The notes under the pieces: model-generated
The model's input: the letters and a program-made list of their open reading frames with translations, nothing else
Told to the model about the DNA's origin: nothing
The model's database searches: none
From: Cellulomonas rhizosphaerae
GTDB taxonomy: Bacteria; Actinomycetota; Actinomycetes; Actinomycetales; Cellulomonadaceae
Direction: 5' to 3'
Length of the DNA stretch: 36,859 bases
Assembly (NCBI RefSeq): GCF_003470205.1
Contig: NZ_QWKP01000199.1
Span: 1-36,859, forward strand
Shown here: in pieces, positions 21,658-29,819 of the stretch
How the letters are laid out: every line of letters begins with the position of its first letter
Numbering within the stretch: position 1 is the stretch's first letter
Program-made: the position numbers and the translations under genes

Positions 21658-24321
21658 ATGGGTGGCGAGGTGCGCAGCACGTCGCACGCGACTCGCGTGG
21701 CAGGGCGCATCGAGACGGTCGCGCCCGGGATCTTCCCGTCGAAGCTCCGGCCGGCCGCGAATCCCGCCTACCTGATCCCGCGCCCGCGCCTGACCGTGCT
21801 GGTCGAGGCCTCGACGGCCGCGCCCCTCACACTCGTGGTCGCCCCGGCCGGCTCGGGCAAGACGTCCCTGCTGCGCAGCTGGGCCGCCGAGACGCGGATG
21901 CCGGTTGCCTGGCTGTCGCTCGACGACGAGGATCGCGACCCCTCCCGGCTGTGGAGCGGCGTGGTCGCCGCGCTCGAGGGCGTCGCACCAGGGGTCGGCG
22001 CCGCGGTGGGCGACCGGCTGCAGAGGCCCGGCGAGCTGCTCGAGTCGGTCAGCGCGCTGCTCGACGACCTCGAGGCGCGCGACCACGCGCCCAGCGTGCT
22101 GGTGATCGACGACCTGCACCTGGTCGACGAGACCGAGGCGGCGTCGGCGTCGCTCTCGCTGTTCGTCCAGCACGTCCCCGCGTGGCTGCGCCTCGTGGTG
22201 GGCAGCCGGCGGCTGCCGCACCTGCCCGTCCACCGCCTGCGCGCGCGCGGCCAGCTGGGCGAGGTGCGCTTCCCGGAGCTGAGGTTCTCGTTCGACGAGG
22301 CCGCGGCGCTGCTCGCGCGGCTGGCGCCCGAGCTGGAGCAGGACGTCGTCGCGGAGGTGGCAGCGCGCGCGGGTGGTTGGGCTGCGAGCATCCAGCTCGC
22401 CGCACTGGCTGCACGATCGGCGCAGGCCCAAGGTCGTCCCTACGTCCCGAGCCGCGACGACGAACGGACCCACCTCGAGGACTACGTCTGGCACGAGATG
22501 CTCGACCAGGAGCGCGGCGACGTGGTCGACGTGCTGCTGGCGACCGCCGTCGTCACCCGCATCGACGCCGCGCTCGCGCAGGCCGTGACCGGCCGGGAGG
22601 ACGCCGGGACCCTGCTCGCACTGGCCGAGGACCGCGGTCTGTTCGTCTCCCGGATCGAGCCCTCGGGCTTCGAGGTGCACACGCTGGTCCGGGAGGCGCT
22701 GCTCGCGATGCTCGCCGAGCGGACGCCCGAGCGCATCGCCGAGCTGCACGCCCGTGCGGCCGAGTGGCACGAGGCGCACGGCGAGGCGGTTCCCGCGCTC
22801 GAGCACTGGCTCCGTGCCGAGCGGCCGCGCGACGCGCTGCGCCTGCTCGCCGCCCAGGCGCCCGCGCTCTACGACGCCGGGCAGGAGAGCACGATGCTCC
22901 GAATCGTGCAGGAGCTGCCGGAGTCGGTCGCGACCGACGGGCCGGACGCGATGCTGGAGTACGCGTGGTGCCACCTCCTGGTCGACCGGCAGCGGTTCGT
23001 GGCGCTCGTCGGCACGCTGCGCCGGGCCGAGCGCGACCAGCTCGGGGTGGACGCGACCTGGTCGGCCCGGTTGGAGGTTCTCGAGTCGATCGCGGCGACG
23101 CTGACGGGCGACTGGGAGAGCAGTGCCGCGCTGGCGAGGTCGGCGCTGCGGACGCTCGGGGACACGTGGTGGCTCGACCCGCTCGGCCGGTTCACCTGGA
23201 ACATGATCGCGCGCGACGTAGCGCTCTCGGAGCGCTGGGACGAGTCGTCGTACGAGGCGCGCGAGGTGAGCTCCGCGCTGAGCGTCGTACCCGACCGGCG
23301 GATCGCTCTCGAGGGCAGCCTCGCGCTCGCCGAGGCGTTGGCCGGGCGTCCCGTCGATGCGCTCCGGCTCGTCGCGGGCGCGCGGCAGGCGTCGGAGCAC
23401 GCGAACATGACCATCCTGCACACCGAGGCCCTCACGGCCGAGGCCGTAGCGCACCGCGAGCTCGGCGACGCCCCGATCGCGCTCCCCCTGCTCGCTCGGC
23501 TCGCGGACAGCCGGATCGAGCCCGCGCCACACTGCCAGCTCCTGGCCCTCCTCGAGCTCGTGCAGGTGCGCCTCGTCGAAGGCAACCTCGACGCCGCCGA
23601 GGAGGCGTTCGGGCGGGCCACCGAGCTCGTCGACACGGAGATGCCGGGACCCGGCGCCCGGACCTGGCTCGGTCGGGCCGGCGCCTCGCTGAGCCTGGCC
23701 GCGGGAGACCTCGACGGCGCGCGCGGCTGGACCACGCAGGTCGTGGACCCGTTCTGGACCGCCGCCTCGACCGCCCGCGTCCACCTCGCGGCGGGCGAAC
23801 CCGGACTTGCCGCCGACGCTCTCAAGTCCGCCGAGCCTCGGTGCCCGCGCCACACCGTCGTCGCGCACCTGCTGTGGTTCCGTGCTGCCGACGCGCGGCT
23901 CGCCGACGAGCACCTCGCGGCGGCCGTCCAGGAGGCCGCCGGTCTCGGCCTCGTCCAGACCGTGGCGGACGAGGGACCTGACGTCGTGGACGGCATCGAG
24001 CGCCTCGCGTGGCGCGTCCCGGTGCCGTGGCTCGACCGGCTCCGCCGCGCCGTCGGTGCGCAGGCGGTGCTTGGCGCCCCCGCCGACGTGATCGACGACC
24101 TGACCGAGCGCGAGCTCGAGGTGCTGCGGATCCTGCCGAGCCGGCTCACGCTGCGCGAGATCGCCGACGAGCTCTTCATCTCCATCAACACGCTGAAGTT
24201 CCACCTCAAGGTGATCTACCGCAAGCTCGGGTGCACCTCGCGCGCCGAGGCCGCCGATCTGGCTCGCTCGATGACGAGCCTGCGCCGGCCCCGTCAGGCC
24301 CCGAGCACCCGGCGGCGCTGA
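21658..24321 (+). CDS. Large ATP-binding LuxR-family regulator (LAL/MalT type)
   Basis: An 887-residue regulator of the LAL class. The N-terminal third is an AAA/STAND-type NTPase: Walker A VAPAGSGKTS (about 71-80), Walker B VLVIDDLHLVD (about 150). The middle is a long helical, TPR-like repeat region rich in Ala and Leu. The last 65 residues are a LuxR helix-turn-helix (LTERELEVLRILPS, then LREIADELFISINTLKFHL). MalT-type proteins bind an inducer and ATP to activate transcription. The target is unknown, but the adjacent stress and transport cluster is a natural candidate. The ATG at 21658 directly abuts GGGAGGG; a GTG at 21670 has a better-spaced site and may be the true start. The 3' end overlaps the convergent gene by 28 bp. 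Confidence 0.92.
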   Translation: MGGEVRSTSHATRVAGRIETVAPGIFPSKLRPAANPAYLIPRPRLTVLVEASTAAPLTLVVAPAGSGKTSLLRSWAAETRMPVAWLSLDDEDRDPSRLWSGVVAALEGVAPGVGAAVGDRLQRPGELLESVSALLDDLEARDHAPSVLVIDDLHLVDETEAASASLSLFVQHVPAWLRLVVGSRRLPHLPVHRLRARGQLGEVRFPELRFSFDEAAALLARLAPELEQDVVAEVAARAGGWAASIQLAALAARSAQAQGRPYVPSRDDERTHLEDYVWHEMLDQERGDVVDVLLATAVVTRIDAALAQAVTGREDAGTLLALAEDRGLFVSRIEPSGFEVHTLVREALLAMLAERTPERIAELHARAAEWHEAHGEAVPALEHWLRAERPRDALRLLAAQAPALYDAGQESTMLRIVQELPESVATDGPDAMLEYAWCHLLVDRQRFVALVGTLRRAERDQLGVDATWSARLEVLESIAATLTGDWESSAALARSALRTLGDTWWLDPLGRFTWNMIARDVALSERWDESSYEAREVSSALSVVPDRRIALEGSLALAEALAGRPVDALRLVAGARQASEHANMTILHTEALTAEAVAHRELGDAPIALPLLARLADSRIEPAPHCQLLALLELVQVRLVEGNLDAAEEAFGRATELVDTEMPGPGARTWLGRAGASLSLAAGDLDGARGWTTQVVDPFWTAASTARVHLAAGEPGLAADALKSAEPRCPRHTVVAHLLWFRAADARLADEHLAAAVQEAAGLGLVQTVADEGPDVVDGIERLAWRVPVPWLDRLRRAVGAQAVLGAPADVIDDLTERELEVLRILPSRLTLREIADELFISINTLKFHLKVIYRKLGCTSRAEAADLARSMTSLRRPRQAPSTRRR

Positions 24322-24884
24322 GCGTCGTACGCGTCGAGCGGCAGGAGCCCGCGCTCGACGAGGTGCGCGAGCTGGCGCACCTGGGCGACCTGGTCGATCA
24401 GCGGCGTGACGACGGGACCGCGGACGACGAGGTCGGTGCCGGCACCCGCTGCGAGGGCACCGAGCACGCGCTGCCGGGCGACGCGCTCACCACCGGCCAG
24501 CCGGGCATCGTTCGCACGCACCACTGCCGCGAGCGGCCGCGCCCAACGGTCCTCGAGCAGCAGCAGCAACGCGCTCTCGGACGGGTCCACCGTGACCGAT
24601 GCGAGCTGGACGTCGTGCGCGCTGAGCCGCACACCGCGCGTCGCCCTTGCTCCAGCCAGACCCGCCAGCTGCTCGTGCTCGTGGGCGGGCCTCGCCTCGA
24701 CCGTGGTCGACGACCCGTCGCGGACGAGCACGACGGCGTCGACGACGGCGACCGTGCCCGCGCGTTCCAGCTCGTCGACCGCCGCAGCCACCGGGGCGAG
24801 CGCGTCGAGGTCCCGTCCCGCGACGAGCACGTACTCGAGCAGGTCGGGGTCGGGCTCCTCGCCCCGCTGCGCTGCGACCGGCAC
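24294..24884 (-). CDS. DUF6325-like domain fused to a C-terminal SHOCT-like motif
   Basis: A 196-residue protein. Residues of about 15-150 align by eye with the DUF6325 protein at 28946: LLEYVLVAGRD with PIDYLAVELPG, ERAGTVAVVDAVVLVRDG with TDRGIIRILDLVVAVAGDDG, and SALLLLLEDRWARPLAAVVR with VALLVYENTWAGPFVTAMR. The last 35 residues (LIDQVAQVRQLAHLVERGLL, then a basic tail) match the SHOCT C-terminus encoded at 29400. Two neighbouring genes there thus correspond to one fused gene here. The start at 24884 (GTG) has GGGGAGG 8 nt upstream; a GTG at 24914 is the alternative. It is the last gene of the run led by the P-type ATPase. Its 3' end overlaps the LuxR-type gene on the other strand. Function unknown. 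Confidence 0.75.
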   Translation of the reverse strand: MPVAAQRGEEPDPDLLEYVLVAGRDLDALAPVAAAVDELERAGTVAVVDAVVLVRDGSSTTVEARPAHEHEQLAGLAGARATRGVRLSAHDVQLASVTVDPSESALLLLLEDRWARPLAAVVRANDARLAGGERVARQRVLGALAAGAGTDLVVRGPVVTPLIDQVAQVRQLAHLVERGLLPLDAYDAQRRRVLGA

Positions 24885-24930
24885 GACCCTCGCCTCCCCG
24901 TGGTGGACGCGCACCGAGCATCACATCGCG

Positions 24931-24953
24931 CCGGGTGGCCTCGCACCACCCGG
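24931..24953. promoter_or_regulatory. Inverted repeat CCGGGTGG-N7-CCACCCGG
   Basis: Perfect 8-bp arms around a 7-bp spacer, 47 nt upstream of the DUF6325/SHOCT fusion gene and 27 nt after the stop of the membrane-protein gene. It shares GGGTGG-N7-CCACCC with the elements at 28802-28845. It may be an operator or, on RNA, a processing or termination hairpin. Confidence 0.5.
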
Positions 24954-24980
24954 TCGCGGGTGATTCCCGTACGCCGTGCG

Positions 24981-25472
24981 TCAGTGCAGCCCGACCTTGA
25001 GCAGCACGACGAGCAGACCGACCGCTGCCCCCGCGAGCGCGCAGAGCACCCGGCCGCGGACCTCCATGCCGCCGCGAGCGCCGGCGACGTAGCTGTACAC
25101 CGTGAGGAGCGCGACGGTCGCGCCCAGCGCGATCCACGCCGCGTTCCGGACCTCCGCGCCGAGCACGAAGGCCGCCAGCAGCACCGCGAGCGGCACCACG
25201 GACGCTCCCAGGATCGGGAGCGTCTCCCGGAAGGCGAACCTCAGCGCCGCGAGCGGGTGGTGCCGGTGGGTCAGCGCGCGCCCGAGCGTCACCGCGTGCA
25301 GGTGCGCCACCCAGTACACGGCGACGGTTCCCATGATGACCAGGATGAGCCGCCCGATGGTGCCGCCGTGCTCCGTGCCGACGGCGATCGCCGCCGCGCA
25401 GACGACCGTCCCGGTGATCGCGCCCTCGCCCCCGCGGATCAGCCCGAGCAGGTCGCGCGGCTCCTCACTCAC
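24981..25472 (-). CDS. Integral membrane protein of unknown function (five helices)
   Basis: A 163-residue hydrophobic protein with about five transmembrane helices: GAITGTVVCAAAIAVG, LILVIMGTVAVYWVAHL, ILGASVVPLAVLLAAFVLG, WIALGATVALLTVYSYVAG and VLCALAGAAVGLLVVLL. A conserved-looking, His-rich patch follows helix 2 (HLHAVTLGRALTHRHHPL). I recognise no family. The start (ATG, 25472) overlaps the end of the upstream DUF1269 gene by 8 nt, so it is translationally coupled in the operon P-type ATPase - DUF1269 - this gene - DUF6325/SHOCT. The histidines might bind metal, which would fit a cation-handling operon, but this is a guess. Confidence 0.8.
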   Translation of the reverse strand: MSEEPRDLLGLIRGGEGAITGTVVCAAAIAVGTEHGGTIGRLILVIMGTVAVYWVAHLHAVTLGRALTHRHHPLAALRFAFRETLPILGASVVPLAVLLAAFVLGAEVRNAAWIALGATVALLTVYSYVAGARGGMEVRGRVLCALAGAAVGLLVVLLKVGLH

Positions 25473-25953
25473 TGCCGAAGGTCTCCAGCAACGTCGAGCG
25501 TTCGGCCGGCGTGAGGTTGGTCGTGATCAGCCGGCTGTCGCGGCCGCGGAAGCGTTCCCCGAGCCGGTCGAGGTCGGCGTCGTCGGTCACTAGGAACAGG
25601 GCCGACGTGCCGGGCGTGACCTCGGTGCGGATCCGCTCGAGATCACTCTTGGTGATCCCCGTGCCCTCGGTGACCTTCGCGAGCGCCCCGAGGCTCGCGC
25701 CGACGACGGCGCCGACGACCGGGATGGCGAACAGGGCTCCGCCCAGCACGCCCCACAGCGCACCCCAGCCGGCGCCGTGCTTCGGGCCGTCGTGCTTGTG
25801 GTGCAGCGTGGGTTCGTCCGCGTCGGGCGGCCAGGTGATCACGGCGTGGTCGACGATCGTCACGAGCCCGTCGCGACTGGCGTCCTTCAGGGTTCCCTCC
25901 GCCCTGGTCGCCCCCTCGGGCTCGTCGAACTTCCAGACGGTGAACGTCGTCAT
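25465..25953 (-). CDS. DUF1269-family membrane protein (glycine-zipper)
   Basis: A 162-residue protein of the DUF1269 family. The N-terminal part is soluble (FTVWKFDEPEGA, then TLKDASRDGLVTIVDHAVITW). The middle is a Gly/Ala-rich hydrophobic hairpin (WGALWGVLGGALFAIPVVG, VVGASLGALAK) of glycine-zipper character. The C-terminal part is soluble (TEVTPGTSALFLVTDDADLDRL). Proteins of this group often accompany stress and dormancy genes in actinobacteria, but no biochemical role is established. The ATG at 25953 has AGGAG 7 nt upstream and overlaps the stop of the upstream P-type ATPase gene (ATGA). Confidence 0.88.
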   Translation of the reverse strand: MTTFTVWKFDEPEGATRAEGTLKDASRDGLVTIVDHAVITWPPDADEPTLHHKHDGPKHGAGWGALWGVLGGALFAIPVVGAVVGASLGALAKVTEGTGITKSDLERIRTEVTPGTSALFLVTDDADLDRLGERFRGRDSRLITTNLTPAERSTLLETFGSE

Positions 25954-28745
25954 GCAACTGCTCCTCTCGATGTCCGCCGCTCGTGCGGCAGGTCTGCTGG
26001 ACCGTGCTCGTTGCCCTTCGACTGACGCTGCGACCTGCGGACGAAGATCTTGACGACCTCCTCGACGAGCACGAGCGAGGCCGCCAGCCCGATGCAGATG
26101 CACCACTGCGTGAACCCCAGCCCTGTGGTCCCGAAGATCCGTGCGAGGAAGTCGAGCGCGGTGATCGCGATGATCGCGAGCACGGCGATGCCGTAGCGCC
26201 GCAGCTGGAGCGGGCCGGGCACGGCGTCACGGTCGAAGATCGTGCCGGTCTGGTCGCGGCACAGCAGCGCACCGAACAGGTGCAGGATCGAGAGCGTGGT
26301 CAGGAGCATCGTCGAGGCGAGGATCGGGTCGCCCTGCCGGTCGCCGATCTGGTAGGCGACGAGTGCCATGATCGTCATCACGGCGCCCTGCACGCACAGC
26401 CGGACCCAGTTGCTGCGCGAGAGGACGGGGTCCGCCACCGGCCGGGGCGGCCGCGACATGAGGCCGCGAGCCTCCTGGTCGAAGCCGAGCGCGATCGCGA
26501 GCGGGATGTCGATGACCATGTTGATCCAGAGGATCTGCAGCGGGTTCAGCGGTGCGCCCGCCGCGATGCCGAAGACGCCCGCGCCGATGAAGATCGCGAT
26601 GTAGGCGACGAGTGTGGACATCTGGAACCGCAGGTACTTCAGCAGGTTGTCGTACAGGGTCCGTCCGTAGCGCACCGCGCCGACGATCGTCGCGAAGTTG
26701 TCGTCGGTCAGGATCATCACCGCGGCCTCCTTGGAGACCTCGGTGCCCGTGATGCCCATCGCGACGCCGATGTCCGCGGTCTTGAGCGCGGGTGCGTCGT
26801 TGACGCCGTCCCCGGTCATCGCGACGACGTCCGACTTCTCCTTGAGGATCCGCACGAGGCGGACCTTGTCCTCCGGCGCGACACGCGCGACGACGCCGAT
26901 GCCGTCGATCTCCCGGGTGAGCACCTCGTCGGACATCGCGGCGAACTCGGCCCCGGTGACCGCCCGACCTTCGATGCCGAGCTCTCCGGCGATCGCCGCG
27001 GCCGTCGTCGCGTGGTCACCGGTGATCATCCGGACCCGGATGCCGGCGTCGCGGCACTGGGCGATCGCGTCCCGCGCCTCGGGCCGTGGAGGGTCGACGA
27101 TCCCCACCATCGCGAGGAGCGTGAGCTCGTCGACCAGGCCGATCAGGTCACCGCCGGCTCGGACGGTGTCGGGCGGCAGGTCACGCTGTGCGACCACCAT
27201 GACCCGCTCGCCCGCGTTGGCGATCGCGTCGTTCGCCTCGAGCGCGAGGTGGCGGTCGTCGTCCGTCAGGGGTGTGAGGCGGCCGTCCGGCTCACGCAGC
27301 GTCGTCGACCGCGCGAGCAGCACGTCCGGAGCGCCCTTGACGTAGCAGCGCACCACGGGGCGCCCGTCGTCCGCCGTCACCTCGTGGAACGTCGCCATGA
27401 ACTTGTACTCGGAGTCGAACGGGACCTCGGCGATGCGCGGGAGCGCGGCGCGGGTCTCGGTGATGTCGAGCCCGCCCTTGGCGCCGAGCACGATGAGCGC
27501 GCCCTCGGTCGGGTCCCCGATGAGGTCCTCGCCGGCGAGCACCGCGTCCGCGCACAGCACCATCGGCAGCAGGTACGGGTCGAGGTCGTGCCGCTGGCCG
27601 CCGACGTGGCTGATCTCCCCCGCCGTGCTGTACCCCTCGCCGGACACCGTGTACCGGTGCTTCCCCGGGATCACGAGCTCGCGGGCGGTCATCTTGTTCA
27701 GCGTGAGCGTCCCGGTCTTGTCGGAGCAGATCGCCGACGTCGACCCGAGCGTCTCGACCGCCGGGAGCCGCTTGACGATGGCGTTGTGCCGTGCGATCTC
27801 TCGCGTCCCCATCGACAGCAGGGCGGTCACCACGGCCGGCAGGCCCGTCGGGATCGCGGCCACCGCGAGCGCCACGCCCGTGATGAACAGCGTGTCGAAC
27901 GACTGGCCCTGCGCGAGCCCCAGCAGGATCACCACCACGAGCGCGATCCCCGCGATCGTGGCGATGATCTTCGACAGCGAGTCGAGCTGGTTCTGCAGCG
28001 GCGTCTTGCGGGTCTCGGTGTTCGCCAGCATGTCGGCGATGTGGCCGATCTCGGTCCCCATGCCCGTGGCCGTCACGACGAGCTCGCCGCGCCCTCGGGT
28101 GACGGACGTGTTCATGTACGCCATGCAGATCCGGTCGCCGAGCGGCACGTTCGTGCCGGCGACGGGCTCGGAGGTCTTCGCGAGCGGCAGGCTCTCGCCC
28201 GTGAGCGCTGCCTCCTCGATCTCGAGGGTGGCCGCCAGGATGACCCGCGCATCCGCGGGCACCCGGTTCCCGGCCTCGACGAGCACGACGTCGCCGGGCA
28301 CGAGCTGGGACGCGTCGATCTCGATCGCCTGACCGTCGCGTCGTACGCGGGCGATGGTCCGCATCATCTGGGACAGCGCCTGCACGCTCTCCTCCGCCTT
28401 CGCCTCCTGGCGGAGCCCGATCACCGCGTTGAAGACCGTGAGCCCGGCGAGCACGACCGTCGTCCCGGTGTCCCCCGTGACGATCTGGTTCACGGCCGCC
28501 GCGGCGAGCAGCACGAGCTGCATGAAGTCCTCGTACTGGCGCAGGAACGCCCGCCACCCCGGCTCCTTGCTCCCGGCCGCGAGCACGTTGCCGCCGTACG
28601 AGGCGAGACGGCGCTCGGCCTCGGCCGCCGACAGGCCCTGCGCGGGCTCGACCCCCAGACCGGCCGCGACCTCGGCGGCGGTCTGTGATGCCGGATCACC
28701 CTGTGCCGCGCCGGCGAGCCGGGTCTCGCTCGTGTCGTTGCTCAT
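25950..28745 (-). CDS. P-type cation-transporting ATPase (P2-like, CtpF-type)
   Basis: A 931-residue P-type ATPase with an N-terminal cation ATPase domain, TGES (182-185), the phosphorylation site DKTGTLT (Asp342), KGAPD (about 470) and TGDGVND (644-650). Helix 4 has AAIPTGLPAV, with Thr300 where calcium pumps have Glu (PEGLP). Helix 6 keeps Asn742 and Asp746 (INMVID) but has Ile in place of the Thr of the calcium pump's N..TD. The transported ion is therefore uncertain. The general type resembles mycobacterial CtpF, a member of the dormancy regulon. The ATG at 28745 has GGAG 7 nt upstream. It leads an overlapping run with three small genes. Two inverted repeats lie 57-100 bp upstream. Confidence 0.95.
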   Translation of the reverse strand: MSNDTSETRLAGAAQGDPASQTAAEVAAGLGVEPAQGLSAAEAERRLASYGGNVLAAGSKEPGWRAFLRQYEDFMQLVLLAAAAVNQIVTGDTGTTVVLAGLTVFNAVIGLRQEAKAEESVQALSQMMRTIARVRRDGQAIEIDASQLVPGDVVLVEAGNRVPADARVILAATLEIEEAALTGESLPLAKTSEPVAGTNVPLGDRICMAYMNTSVTRGRGELVVTATGMGTEIGHIADMLANTETRKTPLQNQLDSLSKIIATIAGIALVVVILLGLAQGQSFDTLFITGVALAVAAIPTGLPAVVTALLSMGTREIARHNAIVKRLPAVETLGSTSAICSDKTGTLTLNKMTARELVIPGKHRYTVSGEGYSTAGEISHVGGQRHDLDPYLLPMVLCADAVLAGEDLIGDPTEGALIVLGAKGGLDITETRAALPRIAEVPFDSEYKFMATFHEVTADDGRPVVRCYVKGAPDVLLARSTTLREPDGRLTPLTDDDRHLALEANDAIANAGERVMVVAQRDLPPDTVRAGGDLIGLVDELTLLAMVGIVDPPRPEARDAIAQCRDAGIRVRMITGDHATTAAAIAGELGIEGRAVTGAEFAAMSDEVLTREIDGIGVVARVAPEDKVRLVRILKEKSDVVAMTGDGVNDAPALKTADIGVAMGITGTEVSKEAAVMILTDDNFATIVGAVRYGRTLYDNLLKYLRFQMSTLVAYIAIFIGAGVFGIAAGAPLNPLQILWINMVIDIPLAIALGFDQEARGLMSRPPRPVADPVLSRSNWVRLCVQGAVMTIMALVAYQIGDRQGDPILASTMLLTTLSILHLFGALLCRDQTGTIFDRDAVPGPLQLRRYGIAVLAIIAITALDFLARIFGTTGLGFTQWCICIGLAASLVLVEEVVKIFVRRSQRQSKGNEHGPADLPHERRTSRGAVA

Positions 28746-28801
28746 GTGCCACTCCCGTCGTGCATCGCGGGGACGCCAGGAAGCGATCGTCGCCACCGGT
28801 C

Positions 28802-28845
28802 GGGTGGTCGCGCCTCACCCGCGCCGGGGTGGGGTCGAACCACCC
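28802..28845. promoter_or_regulatory. Two GGGTGG-N7-CCACCC-type inverted repeats in the divergent region
   Basis: Two elements of the same type lie side by side, centres 25 bp apart: GGGTGG-N7-TCACCC (28802-28820, one mismatch) and GGGTGG-N7-CCACCC (28827-28845, perfect). They lie in the 200-bp space between the P-type ATPase (minus) and DUF6325 (plus) genes. The core is shared with the site at 24931-24953. They are candidate binding sites for a common regulator, possibly the LuxR-type protein; that link is speculative. Confidence 0.5.
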
Positions 28846-28865
28846 ACCCAGGTGTGAGCGTGGCT

Positions 28866-28911
28866 GTGACCAACAGGTGACCAACCAGACGACCAACCAG
28901 GTGACCACCAG
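28866..28911. repeat. Four tandem ~12-bp repeats upstream of the DUF6325 gene
   Basis: Four head-to-tail copies, with consensus GTGACCAACCAG: 28866-28876 (one base shorter), 28877-28888 (exact), 28889-28900 (ACGACCAACCAG) and 28901-28911 (one base shorter). They end 24 bp before the AGGAGG ribosome binding site. A helical-turn period of 11-12 bp suits side-by-side protein binding. Simple slippage is the alternative. Confidence 0.7.
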
Positions 28912-28945
28912 AACCCGGGACGACGTCTCGCCTCAGGAGGACGCG

Positions 28946-29386
28946 ATGACCCAGCTCGACGTAGGACCCATCGACTATCTCGCCGTAGAGCTTCCCGGTG
29001 CCCGGCTCGACGGCCGCGGACTGGCCGAGCTCCTCAGCCTCACCGACCGCGGCATCATCCGGATCCTGGACCTCGTCGTCGCCGTCGCGGGCGACGACGG
29101 CAGCGCGACCGTGCTCACGATCGCCGACCTGGACGGCGACGGCGAGCTCGACCTCGCGCTGTTCGAGGGCGCCCGATCCGGGTTGCTGGACGACGACGAC
29201 ATCGCTCAGGGCGTCGCCCTCGTCGACCCCGGCGACGCCGTCGCCCTGCTCGTCTACGAGAACACCTGGGCGGGTCCGTTCGTCACCGCGATGCGGGGCG
29301 TCGGCGCCGAGGTCATCGCCAGCGGCCGGATCCCGGCCGACACCGTCATCGCCGTGCTCGACGCGCTCGACACGGCGCAGGACTGA
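28946..29386 (+). CDS. DUF6325 family protein
   Basis: A 146-residue protein of the DUF6325 family: IDYLAVELPG, a helix, RGIIRILDLVVAVAGDDGS, then an acidic central part (DLDGDGELDLALFEG) and VDPGDAVALLVYENTWAG. It is probably cytoplasmic. Family members are found near SHOCT proteins and membrane stress genes, but no activity is known to me. The ATG at 28946 has AGGAGG 5 nt upstream. The SHOCT gene starts 13 nt after its stop, so the two are cotranscribed. It is divergent from the P-type ATPase and preceded by tandem repeats. Its two-gene arrangement matches the fused gene at 24294. Confidence 0.88.
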   Translation: MTQLDVGPIDYLAVELPGARLDGRGLAELLSLTDRGIIRILDLVVAVAGDDGSATVLTIADLDGDGELDLALFEGARSGLLDDDDIAQGVALVDPGDAVALLVYENTWAGPFVTAMRGVGAEVIASGRIPADTVIAVLDALDTAQD

Positions 29387-29399
29387 GGGAGGAACCGCC

Positions 29400-29714
29400 A
29401 TGGGACTCATCGGAGGGATGGCCCGCACAGCTGTGGTCGCCGGGACGGCGACCGCCGTCTCGAACCGCGTCTCGCGCCGGCAGGCCGGACGCTGGGCGGC
29501 GTCCGACCAGCAGCAGGTCGAGCACGACTACTACGCGCAGCAGGCTCAGCAGCCCACGTACGCGCCGCCGCCTCCCCCGGCACCGGCCCCGGCCGCGCCG
29601 TCGAGCTCGGACGCGCTGATCGACCAGCTCCAGAAGCTCGGCGCCCTGCGCGACCAGGGCATCCTGAGCCCGGCGGAGTTCGAGACCCAGAAGGCGCGGC
29701 TGCTGGCAGGCTGA
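29400..29714 (+). CDS. SHOCT-domain protein
   Basis: A 104-residue protein. A short N-terminal segment (MGLIGGMARTAVVAGTATAVSNRVSRRQAGRWA) could associate with membranes. A Gln/Tyr-rich stretch and a Pro/Ala linker follow, then a C-terminal SHOCT motif (SDALIDQLQKLGALRDQGIL and the following EFETQKARLLAG). SHOCT domains are short C-terminal tails thought to aid oligomerisation. The ATG at 29400 is preceded by GGGAGG. It is the second gene of the DUF6325-SHOCT pair and is followed 20 bp later by a large hairpin. Confidence 0.9.
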   Translation: MGLIGGMARTAVVAGTATAVSNRVSRRQAGRWAASDQQQVEHDYYAQQAQQPTYAPPPPPAPAPAAPSSSDALIDQLQKLGALRDQGILSPAEFETQKARLLAG

Positions 29715-29733
29715 CCCGCGCGCGGCCTCACGA

Positions 29734-29768
29734 CGACGACCCCATCCGCGCGGCGGGTGGGGTCGTCG
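29734..29768. terminator. Long hairpin between convergent SHOCT and M20 peptidase genes
   Basis: A 16-bp stem (29734-29749 with 29753-29768, one G-U pair) and a 3-nt loop. The outer 11 bp are CGACGACCCCA/TGGGGTCGTCG. There is no T tract on either side. It lies in the gap between two converging genes (stops at 29714 and 29820), so it could end both transcripts. Confidence 0.65.
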
Positions 29769-29819
29769 CCTGTCCGGGCCCGTGCGGCCCCTCCCGCCGC
29801 CGGGCCCGCGATCGCTCGG

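Noticed and set aside
28802..28845. DosR/DevR box
   Set aside because: The mycobacterial DosR site has GGGAC...GTCCC halves; GGGTGG/CCACCC differs in both bases and spacing, so only a vague likeness remains.
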